DNA of 5,741 nucleotides, from contig VAXS01000043.1 in assembly GCA_005883255.1 (NCBI GenBank), positions 1-5,741 of the forward strand. The letters are read 5' to 3'. The position numbers and the translations under genes were made by a program. Shown here one piece after another: positions 1 through 5,414 of the stretch; the stretch's first letter is position 1; every line of letters starts with the position of its first letter. The DNA is from Actinomycetota bacterium. GTDB taxonomy: Bacteria; Actinomycetota; Thermoleophilia; Solirubrobacterales; Solirubrobacteraceae. Under the pieces are notes generated by a model. That model saw only the letters and a program-made list of their open reading frames with translations. It had not been told where the DNA came from and did not search any database.

Positions 1-534
1 CGGGTCCCCGCGCGCACGGTGATCTGGGCGGCCGGGGTCACGGCCTCCAGTCTCGCGCGCACGCTGGGAGGCGTGGCGGGCGCGGAGGTCGATCGGGCCG
101 GGCGGGTGACGGTGGAGCCGGACCTCTCCCTGCCTGGACATCCCGAGGTGCTGGCCGTCGGCGACATGGTCCGGATCCGTCGCGAGGGCGCCGAGCCGCT
201 GGTCCTACCCGGGCTGGCGCCCGTGGCCATGCAGCAGGGTCGCTACGCCGCCCGGCTGGTGCGCGACCGCCTGGCCGGGCGCCAGACGGCGCCGTTCCAG
301 TACCACGACAAGGGCAACCTGGCCACCATCGGCCGGGCCAGCGCCGTCGCCGACCTCAACTTCGTCAAGCTCAGCGGCCCGGTGGCCTGGCTGGGCTGGC
401 TCGCGGTCCACCTCTTCTACCTGATCGGGTTCCAGAACCGCTACCTGGTGCTGATCCGCTGGTCGTACAGCTACGTCACCCACGGCCGGGGCGCCCGGCT
501 GATCACCGAGCCACCGCCGCCGCCTGACGCCTGA
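1..534 (+). CDS. ndh: Type II NADH dehydrogenase (NDH-2), C-terminal part, 5' truncated by window edge
   Basis: This is the last 177 residues of a FAD-dependent, non-proton-pumping NADH:quinone oxidoreductase, which passes electrons from NADH to membrane quinone on the cytoplasmic face. Visible motifs, numbered from the window edge: TVIWAAG (6-12), the end of the NADH-binding domain; VLAVGDM (50-56), the second FAD-contact motif with its Gly-Asp; APVAMQQG (73-80), the conserved quinone-site region; and KGNLATIGR (104-112). A hydrophobic segment (about 126-144) followed by FQNRYLVLIRWSYSY matches the membrane-anchoring tail of this family. The protein ends in a proline run just before the TGA at 532-534. 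The N-terminal half, with the first GxGxxG motif and the start codon, lies outside the window. The 3' end overlaps the convergent nhaA gene by 32 bp. Related FAD-dependent pyridine nucleotide-disulphide oxidoreductases are the alternative, but the membrane tail favours NDH-2. Confidence 0.9.
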   Translation, partial: RVPARTVIWAAGVTASSLARTLGGVAGAEVDRAGRVTVEPDLSLPGHPEVLAVGDMVRIRREGAEPLVLPGLAPVAMQQGRYAARLVRDRLAGRQTAPFQYHDKGNLATIGRASAVADLNFVKLSGPVAWLGWLAVHLFYLIGFQNRYLVLIRWSYSYVTHGRGARLITEPPPPPDA

Positions 535-2449
535 GCGCGGCAGCGCGAGCGCGCGCGCCCCGCACCTCCGAGGTGAGCGTGGCCGCGTCGTAGGCGCCGT
601 AGTGCCGCTTGCCGTTGATGAAGAAGGTGGGAGTGCCGGCCACCCCGCTGGCGTCGGCGCTGCCCACGTCATCGGCCACGCGCGGGGCGTACTCGTGGCG
701 GCGCAGCTCGTCCCAGAAGCGGTTCGTGTCGAGCCCGAGCTCCTCGGCATAGCGCCCGAGGTCGCGCGCCGCCAGCTCGTCCTGGTGGTCGAGCAGCTTG
801 TCGTGCATCTCCCAGAACGCGCCCTGGGCGCCCGCGGCCTCGGCGGCCTCGGCCGCCAGCTGCGTGTTGGGGTGCACGTCGTTGAGCGGGAGGTGGCGCC
901 AGACGTAGCGGAGGTCGTCCCCGAAGGAGAGCAGCAGCTCGCGCACCACCTCCTCGGCCTGGCCGCAGTACGGGCACTCGTAGTCGCCGTACTCCACGAG
1001 CGTCACCGGCGCGTCCTGGGCGCCGCGGATGTGGTCGCGCTCCGGGTCCACGTCCTCGGCCAGGTCCACGATCTCCTCCGCGGTGCGCGCGATCTGGCGG
1101 GCCCACATCGACTTGGGCAGGCGCCTCATGAGGCGGAACGTGCCCCAGGCGCCGAGCGACGCCACCAGGGCGGCCGAGAGCACGCCGATCTTGGCCTCCT
1201 CGAGGTGGCGCCCGTGGAAGGCGAGGCTGGCGACCAGCAGCGACACGGTGAACCCGACGCCGGCCACCACGGCGCCGCCCAGGCCCACCACCCAGCTCAG
1301 CTCCCGGCGCAGCCCGAGCCGGAGGTTGGTGGCGAGCGCCACCGCGCCCGTGATCCCCAGCGGCTTGCCCACCACGTAGCCCACCAGGATCCCGAGCGTG
1401 ATCGGCGACTGGAACGCGCTGGCGAGCACGCCGCCGTCCACGTGGATGCCCGCGTTGGCCAGCGCGAACAGCGGGACGATCACGTAGCTCGTCCACGGGT
1501 GCAGGCGGTACTGGAGCCGCTCGTTGGGCGAGATCGCCGAGGCCACGCCCTGCTGGGTCGTGCGCGCGAGCTCGGGCGTGGGCTGCTCGCGGAACGAGCG
1601 CGTGAGCGCCACCACCCGCTCGAGGTCGGCGCGGGGCGGGGAGTAGGCACTGGTCACCAGGCCGACGGCCAGGCCCCCTACCACGGGATCGATTCCGGAC
1701 TTGTACAGGGCCACCCAGAAGGCCACCCCGAGCGCCGCGGCCGCCTGCATCCGCCAGCCGCTGGGCACGTAGCGGAGCGCGAGGAGGACGCCGAAGAGAC
1801 CGATCGCCACCAGTAGGGGGACCACCGACACGCGGCTCGTGTACACGGTGGCGATCACCACCAGCGCCACCAGGTCGTCGAAGACCGCGATGGTCAGCAG
1901 CCGGACCCGCAGCCGCGTGCCCCCCGGCGCCACCAGGGCGAGCACGCCCAGCGCGAACGCCGTGTCGGTGGACATGGCGGCGCCCCAGCCGTGGGCTCCA
2001 GGGCCGCCGGCGTTGAAGGCCAGGTAGATCGCCACCGGGACGGCCATCCCGCCCAGCGCCGCCACCACCGGGAGCGCGATCCGCCGCCGCTCGCGCAGCT
2101 GCCCCAGGTCGAGCTCGCGCTTGGCCTCGAGCCCCACCACCAGGAAGAAGAACGTCATCAGCCCCTCGTTGACCCAGTGGCGCAGGTCCAGCGCGATGCC
2201 CGAGCCGCCGAGGCTGATCGACAGCTTGGTGGTCCACGCCGACTCGTAGGAGTGCGGCCAGGGCGAGTTGGCCCAGGCCAGCGCCGCCACCGTGGCCGCG
2301 AGCAGCACGATCGCCCCGCCGGTCTCGGTGCTCAGGAAGTCGCGGACCGGAGCCGCGAGGTTGCGCGCCCACGCAGTGCGCTCGCTGAAGCGCGCCGGTC
2401 CGCCACCCGTCAGTGCACTCTGCTCAACGGCCAAGCTGCGACTAGCCAA
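503..2449 (-). CDS. nhaA: NhaA-family Na+/H+ antiporter with fused C-terminal DsbA/thioredoxin-like domain
   Basis: A 648-residue inner-membrane antiporter expected to exchange cytoplasmic Na+ for external H+. The NhaA domain spans about residues 38-445. Key motifs are EGLMTFFFLVVGLEAKREL (95-113), STDTAFALG (160-168), FDDL with the ion-binding Asp pair D191/D192 (E. coli D163/D164), GKPLGI with K362 (probable equivalent of E. coli K300) and GVGFTVSLLVASLAF (397-411). A linker (about 446-475) leads to a DsbA/FrnE-like thioredoxin domain with CPYC (492-495) and the cis-Pro loop GTPTFFING (605-613). Classical NhaA is about 390 residues, so the last 200 are extra. The protein ends in an Ala/Arg-rich tail. 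No ATG occurs before residue 98, which lies inside a conserved helix, so the start must be non-ATG. TTG at 2449 is used here; TTG at 2434 is possible, and neither has a clear Shine-Dalgarno. It lies 29 bp after the crotonase stop and is probably co-transcribed with it. Confidence 0.93.
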   Translation of the reverse strand: MASRSLAVEQSALTGGGPARFSERTAWARNLAAPVRDFLSTETGGAIVLLAATVAALAWANSPWPHSYESAWTTKLSISLGGSGIALDLRHWVNEGLMTFFFLVVGLEAKRELDLGQLRERRRIALPVVAALGGMAVPVAIYLAFNAGGPGAHGWGAAMSTDTAFALGVLALVAPGGTRLRVRLLTIAVFDDLVALVVIATVYTSRVSVVPLLVAIGLFGVLLALRYVPSGWRMQAAAALGVAFWVALYKSGIDPVVGGLAVGLVTSAYSPPRADLERVVALTRSFREQPTPELARTTQQGVASAISPNERLQYRLHPWTSYVIVPLFALANAGIHVDGGVLASAFQSPITLGILVGYVVGKPLGITGAVALATNLRLGLRRELSWVVGLGGAVVAGVGFTVSLLVASLAFHGRHLEEAKIGVLSAALVASLGAWGTFRLMRRLPKSMWARQIARTAEEIVDLAEDVDPERDHIRGAQDAPVTLVEYGDYECPYCGQAEEVVRELLLSFGDDLRYVWRHLPLNDVHPNTQLAAEAAEAAGAQGAFWEMHDKLLDHQDELAARDLGRYAEELGLDTNRFWDELRRHEYAPRVADDVGSADASGVAGTPTFFINGKRHYGAYDAATLTSEVRGARARAAALRRQAAAVAR

Positions 2450-2478
2450 GCACAGCCGTCAACGCCGCGGGGCTCGGG

Positions 2479-3375
2479 TCAGGTGGGTGGCGCGATGACG
2501 TGGTCGGGCGCGGGCTTCCGCGCCGGCTCGGCCGCGCTGTAGTCGCCGAAGGGGGCGTCCCGGTCGCGGACGGCGGCGGGCACGCCCTCGCTGGCCGCCC
2601 GGGCGATGAAGCTCCGGGCGTCCGGGGTGTTGCGCATGAGGCCGTCGAGGACCGGGCCCAGCAGCTGGGTGGACCCCAGGCCCATGTTCTCGTAGGCCTG
2701 GTTCACGATCAGCTTCATCGCGGCCAGCTGCGACGACGGGATGGAGGCGAGCTGGGCCGCCCGCTCCCGGACCTCGGTCTCCAGGCGATCGAACGGGACC
2801 GCCGCGTTGATCAGCCCGATCTCGGCGGCCTCGGCGCCCGACAGGGGCTTGCCGGTGAGGGCGTGCTCCTTGGCGCGCGTCAGGCCCAGGCGGTAGATCC
2901 ACATCCCGGTCAGGTAGCAGCCCCACAGGCGCGAGTAGGGCGTGCCGATGCGGGCGTCCTCGCTGGCGACGACCAGGTCGGCGCACAGCGCCAGGTCGCT
3001 GCCCCCGCCCACGCACCAGCCGTGGACCTGGGCGATCGTGGGCTTGGGCGCGCGCCACAGGCTCATGAACCGGGGGACGGGGCCCAGCGGCGACGTGGCG
3101 CCGGCGAAGTCCTTGCCGGGGTCCCACTCGCCCTCGGTGGTGATCCCCGCGTCCCAGTGGTGGAACCCACCGCCGAAGTCGAAGCCGGCGCAGAACGCCC
3201 GCCCGGCTCCGCGCAGGACGATCACCTTGACCTCCGGGTCGGCGCTGGCGCGGTGGACGGAGGCCTCGATCTCGTCGGGCATCGGCGGGACGATCGTGTT
3301 GAGGCGGTCGGGCCGGTTCAGCGTGATCGTCGCGACGGCGTCCGCGACCTCGTAGGTCAGGGTCTCGAGCTTCAC
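2479..3375 (-). CDS. Crotonase-superfamily (enoyl-CoA hydratase-like) protein with atypical active site
   Basis: A 298-residue member of the crotonase fold, which binds acyl-CoA thioesters and stabilises an enolate through an oxyanion hole. Seen: the N-terminal strand VATITLNRPDRLN (14-26), the first oxyanion-hole segment GRAFCAGFDF (58-67), the second, HGWCVGGGSDLALCADL (118-134), and KPLSGAEAAEIGLIN in the helical half. The two glutamates of classical hydratases (rat E144 and E164, 20 residues apart) align with D127 and Y147, also 20 apart, so ordinary hydratase chemistry is doubtful. An insertion at about 70-98 and a Pro/Ala-rich tail make it longer than the usual 260 or so residues. The GTG start at 3375 is chosen because AAGGAG lies 6 nt upstream and MKLETLTYEV begins the fold; the open frame upstream is out-of-frame tetR sequence. 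The start overlaps the tetR stop (GTGA), which implies translational coupling. The true reaction is unknown. Confidence 0.9.
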   Translation of the reverse strand: MKLETLTYEVADAVATITLNRPDRLNTIVPPMPDEIEASVHRASADPEVKVIVLRGAGRAFCAGFDFGGGFHHWDAGITTEGEWDPGKDFAGATSPLGPVPRFMSLWRAPKPTIAQVHGWCVGGGSDLALCADLVVASEDARIGTPYSRLWGCYLTGMWIYRLGLTRAKEHALTGKPLSGAEAAEIGLINAAVPFDRLETEVRERAAQLASIPSSQLAAMKLIVNQAYENMGLGSTQLLGPVLDGLMRNTPDARSFIARAASEGVPAAVRDRDAPFGDYSAAEPARKPAPDHVIAPPT

Positions 3376-3983
3376 GTTGTGCTCCTTCCGGTGGGGACGG
3401 GCTGGGGAACGTCGGCTATGCGGTGATAGCCGGCGGCGGCGAAGTCGAGGATCGCGTCCGCGACCGCTTCGCGGGGAACGTCTCGGTGGTCGTACCACCA
3501 GGCGGCGAAGGCCCGGATCCCGGTGGCGACGAGCTCCACCTGCGCCGCGCGGCGCTTGCTCGGTACGGTCAGCAGCGCGGTCAGTCCGGCCGCCCGCTCG
3601 CCGGCCAGGCGCTCGTACACGTCGACCAGGCCCGGCTCCGCGGGCCGGTCGCGGAGGAACAGTCGCCAGGCGGCCGGGCGTTCGGCCAGGAAGTCGAGAT
3701 ACGCCTCCACGCCGGCGCGCAGGCGCGGCGCCTCGGGGTCCGCCGGCACCGCGGCCGCCACCCGCTCCAGCAGGTCGCGGGTCTCGGCCCCGAGGACCGC
3801 CTCGTAGAGCTCGGCCTTGGAGCCGAAGTGGTGGTAGAGGACGGACTTCGAGATACCGGCGCGCTCGCCGATCTCCGCGATCGACGTGGCGTGGTAGCCG
3901 CGCTCGCCGAACAGCTGGAGGCCCGCCTCCAGCACCCTGTCGCGGCCGGGCTCGCCGGGCCGGATCTTCGCCTTGCGGGGCAT
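3372..3983 (-). CDS. TetR/AcrR-family transcriptional regulator
   Basis: A 203-residue ligand-responsive repressor. The N-terminal DNA-binding domain (about 14-60) is textbook TetR_N: RVLEAGLQLFGERGYHATSI, then the helix-turn-helix IGERAGISKSVLYHHFGSKAEL (38-59). The rest is the variable, all-helical ligand-binding and dimerisation domain, with a hydrophobic, Trp-rich helix (IRAFAAWWYDHRD) near the C-terminus. The ligand cannot be read from sequence; next to a crotonase and an SDR, an acyl-CoA or small lipophilic molecule is a reasonable guess. The ATG at 3983 is chosen because it gives a normal basic leader (MPRKAKIRPG) before the HTH. No good Shine-Dalgarno precedes it, so the message may be weakly translated or nearly leaderless. 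It is the first gene of the minus-strand operon and is divergent from the SDR gene. Two matching palindromes lie 16-63 bp upstream, so autorepression is likely. Confidence 0.93.
   Translation of the reverse strand: MPRKAKIRPGEPGRDRVLEAGLQLFGERGYHATSIAEIGERAGISKSVLYHHFGSKAELYEAVLGAETRDLLERVAAAVPADPEAPRLRAGVEAYLDFLAERPAAWRLFLRDRPAEPGLVDVYERLAGERAAGLTALLTVPSKRRAAQVELVATGIRAFAAWWYDHRDVPREAVADAILDFAAAGYHRIADVPQPVPTGRSTT
3382..3387 (-). promoter_or_regulatory. Ribosome binding site of the crotonase gene
   Basis: On the minus strand AAGGAG lies 6 nt before the GTG at 3375. It sits inside the last codons of tetR and fixes the crotonase start, ruling out a longer N-terminus reading into tetR. Confidence 0.75.
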
Positions 3984-3998
3984 GGCCGCCGGAGGATA

Positions 3999-4014
3999 TC
4001 GACCGAACGGTCGA
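3999..4014. promoter_or_regulatory. Palindromic operator 1, probable TetR-family site
   Basis: TCGACCG-AA-CGGTCGA is a perfect inverted repeat with 7-bp arms and a 2-bp spacer. It lies 16 bp upstream of the tetR start codon. Its outer 6 bp on each side, TCGACC-N4-GGTCGA, recur exactly in operator 2. Palindromes of this size next to a divergently placed tetR gene are typical operators of the family. Binding by this TetR is inferred. Confidence 0.75.
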
Positions 4015-4027
4015 ATACTGGTAGGTT
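3999..4027 (+). promoter_or_regulatory. Candidate promoter for SDR and carbonic anhydrase genes
   Basis: TCGACC (3999-4004) resembles a -35 box (4 of 6 match TTGACA) and TAGGTT (4022-4027) a weak -10, with a 17-bp spacer. Transcription would start near 4034, inside operator 2, giving a leader of about 26 nt. The -35 lies in operator 1, so a bound repressor would block it. The match is weak and rests mostly on spacing. Confidence 0.35.
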
Positions 4028-4043
4028 TCGACCAGGCGGTCGA
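4015..4043 (-). promoter_or_regulatory. Candidate promoter for tetR-crotonase-nhaA operon
   Basis: On the minus strand TCGACC (4043-4038) can serve as -35 and CAGTAT (4020-4015) as -10, again 17 bp apart. This mirrors the plus-strand candidate: each -35 lies in one operator and the two -10 boxes lie between the operators. Transcription would start near 4008, leaving a leader of about 25 nt. Weak consensus match. Confidence 0.35.
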
Positions 4044-4046
4044 AAC
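4025..4046. promoter_or_regulatory. Palindromic operator 2, probable TetR-family site
   Basis: GTTTCGACC (4025-4033) and GGTCGAAAC (4038-4046) are perfect inverted repeats separated by AGGC. The core TCGACC-N4-GGTCGA (4028-4043) is the same as in operator 1, and the two centres are 29 bp apart. It ends 13 bp before the SDR start codon. If it lies within the SDR transcript it could also form a stem-loop just before the Shine-Dalgarno. The role as an operator is inferred from symmetry, repetition and position. Confidence 0.75.
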
Positions 4047-4050
4047 GATG

Positions 4051-4055
4051 GGAGG
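4051..4055 (+). promoter_or_regulatory. Ribosome binding site of the SDR gene
   Basis: GGAGG lies 4 nt before the ATG at 4060, a slightly short spacing. It favours that ATG over the in-frame ATG at 4048, which has no upstream Shine-Dalgarno and abuts operator 2. Confidence 0.65.
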
Positions 4056-4059
4056 TCGA

Positions 4060-4887
4060 ATGACGCTACGGGCCCAGAACGTGTTGCTCACCGGCGCCTC
4101 CGGGAGCATCGGCGCCGAGGTGGCCAGGCAGCTGGCGGCGCGCGGTGCGCGACTCGCTCTGTCGGGCCGGCGCGAGGAGCGGCTCGCGGCCCTGGCCCGG
4201 GAGCTGGAGGCCGCCGGCGGGGAGCCGCCCGCGGTGCTGGCGGCCGATCTCGGGCGCCGCGGCGAGGCGCGGCGCCTGGCCGACGAGGCGATCGCCGCGC
4301 TCGGGGAAGTGCACGTGTTGATCAACAACGCCGGCGCGTCCCTGCAGGGCCTGACCTGGGTCGTCGGCGATCGCGACGAGGCGCGCGAGGTCCTGGAGAC
4401 CAACCTCTGGAGCCCGCTGGCGCTCGTGGCCGGTCTGGCGCCACACATGCTCGAGCGCGGGAGTGGAGCGATCGTGAACGTGGGCTCGATGGCCCGGGTC
4501 TCGCCGTTTCCGCACCTGGGCCACTATGCGGCCTCGCGCGGTGGGTTGGCGGTGGCGACGCAGGCCATGCAGCTGGAGCTGGGGCCCCGCGGGGTGCGGG
4601 TGGTGGAGGTCGCGCTCGGCCCGGTCGACACGCCCGCCTCGCGCGAGAACCGAGTGCTCGCCGGCGCCGACCGCTGGCTCGACGGACGCCCCGGGCTCGG
4701 GGACGCGCAGGCCGCGGCCGCCACGATCGTGGCCGCCGCCGAGGGCGACGCCCAGGGCGTCGTGTTCTATCCGCGGGTCCTGCGCTGGCCGCATGGCTTC
4801 CCGGGTCTGGGGCGCCGCTATTCCCGCCGCGCCGCCCGGCACGCCGACCTGCGCGACACCACGGTGCGCTTCGGCGGCCCTCGCTAA
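4060..4887 (+). CDS. Short-chain dehydrogenase/reductase (SDR) with Arg replacing the catalytic Lys
   Basis: A 275-residue classical-type SDR, expected to be a soluble NAD(P)-dependent oxidoreductase acting on an alcohol or ketone. Rossmann fold motifs in order: the cofactor loop TGASGSIG (11-18), GRRE after the second strand (36-39; the arginines favour NADPH), D63 for the adenine ring, NNAG (89-92), catalytic N115 and S143 (NVGSMA), then Y156-A-A-S-R160. The classical motif is YxxxK, so the lysine that lowers the Tyr pKa and holds the cofactor ribose is Arg here. GPVDTP (about 187-192) follows the usual cofactor loop. The C-terminus is basic (YSRRAARHADLRD) and slightly longer than average. 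The start at 4060 rests on GGAGG and on the fold beginning at once (LRAQNVLLTGA). It is divergent from tetR behind two palindromes, so repression by TetR is likely. The substrate is unknown. Confidence 0.92.
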   Translation: MTLRAQNVLLTGASGSIGAEVARQLAARGARLALSGRREERLAALARELEAAGGEPPAVLAADLGRRGEARRLADEAIAALGEVHVLINNAGASLQGLTWVVGDRDEAREVLETNLWSPLALVAGLAPHMLERGSGAIVNVGSMARVSPFPHLGHYAASRGGLAVATQAMQLELGPRGVRVVEVALGPVDTPASRENRVLAGADRWLDGRPGLGDAQAAAATIVAAAEGDAQGVVFYPRVLRWPHGFPGLGRRYSRRAARHADLRDTTVRFGGPR

Positions 4888-4911
4888 CGTCTTCCTTCCG
4901 AGACCCGCACG

Positions 4912-4917
4912 AGGAGG
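4912..4917 (+). promoter_or_regulatory. Ribosome binding site of the carbonic anhydrase gene
   Basis: A full AGGAGG lies 5 nt before the GTG at 4923. It identifies that GTG as the start even though the open frame continues far upstream. Confidence 0.8.
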
Positions 4918-4922
4918 CACTG

Positions 4923-5414
4923 GTGGCCACGACCGACGAACTGCTCCAGAACGCCGAGCGCTACGCGGAGGGCTTCGACCAGGGCGACCTGCCGATGCCG
5001 CCGGGCCGCAAGGTCGCGGTCCTGGCCTGCATGGACGCCCGCCTCAACCCCTACGGGATCCTGGGCCTCCGCGAGGGCGACGCCCACGTGATCCGCAACG
5101 CGGGCGGCGTCGTCTCCGACGACGTGATTCGCTCGCTGGCGATCTCGCAGAACCTCCTGGGGACCGAGGAGATCATCCTCATCCACCACACCGACTGCGG
5201 CATGCTCACGTTCACCGACGACGAGCTGGCTGAGCGCCTCGAGCGGGAGACCGGCCAGCGGCCCCAGTGGCGGGCGCACGCGTTCTCGGACCTGGAGCAG
5301 GACGTGCGCGAGGGGATCGAGCGGATCAAGTCGAGCCCGTTCATCCCCCGCACCGACAGCGTGCGGGGCTTCGTCTACGAGGTCGAGACGGGAAGGCTGC
5401 GCGAGGTCGCTTAG
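4923..5414 (+). CDS. canA: Beta-class carbonic anhydrase, Rv1284-like
   Basis: A 163-residue cytoplasmic zinc enzyme that interconverts CO2 and bicarbonate. The active-site motif CMDAR (36-40) supplies zinc ligand C36 and the D38/R40 dyad; HHTDCG (88-93) supplies the other ligands, H89 and C92. RNAGGVVSDDVIRSLAISQ (58-76) and HHTDCGMLTFTDDEL are near-identical in pattern to the small mycobacterial enzyme Rv1284 (canA/mtcA1) as I remember it, and the length matches. The symbol is assigned on that resemblance. The GTG start is supported by AGGAGG 5 nt upstream and by the family-like N-terminus MATTDELL. It lies 35 bp after the SDR stop with no visible terminator, so co-transcription from the SDR promoter is possible. 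Its TAG overlaps the stop of the convergent yihY-like gene by 4 bp. All catalytic residues look intact. Confidence 0.94.
   Translation: MATTDELLQNAERYAEGFDQGDLPMPPGRKVAVLACMDARLNPYGILGLREGDAHVIRNAGGVVSDDVIRSLAISQNLLGTEEIILIHHTDCGMLTFTDDELAERLERETGQRPQWRAHAFSDLEQDVREGIERIKSSPFIPRTDSVRGFVYEVETGRLREVA

Noticed and set aside
536..560. Alternating GC-rich run resembling a simple repeat
   Set aside because: It encodes the Ala/Arg-rich tail of the NhaA fusion and has no regular unit. Biased codon use explains it.
563..575. CACCTC-C-GAGGTG inverted repeat shortly after the ndh stop, as a possible terminator
   Set aside because: It lies inside nhaA codons, has a loop too small for a full stem, and lacks a U-tract. 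It could be chance in GC-rich coding DNA.
602..1816. Long plus-strand open frame (404 codons) antisense to nhaA
   Set aside because: The translation is Arg/His/Gly/Ala-rich with no domain, and the opposite strand encodes a clear NhaA-thioredoxin protein. High GC makes such shadow frames common.
669..2372. 567-codon minus-strand frame within nhaA
   Set aside because: It is a frame-shifted reading of nhaA with low-complexity Arg/Gly/Pro/Ala content and no recognisable motif.
2500..3426. 308-codon plus-strand frame antisense to the crotonase gene
   Set aside because: Composition is typical of an antisense shadow, and the crotonase motifs on the minus strand are unambiguous.
3376..3498. 41-residue N-terminal extension of the crotonase
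   Set aside because: It is an Arg-rich out-of-frame reading of the tetR 3' end. The GTG at 3375 with AAGGAG is the better start.
3423..4922. Upstream extension of the carbonic anhydrase frame, which would make a 663-residue fusion
   Set aside because: This part is antisense to tetR and out of frame with the SDR. A strong AGGAGG and GTG at 4923 mark the true start, and the family length matches 163 residues.
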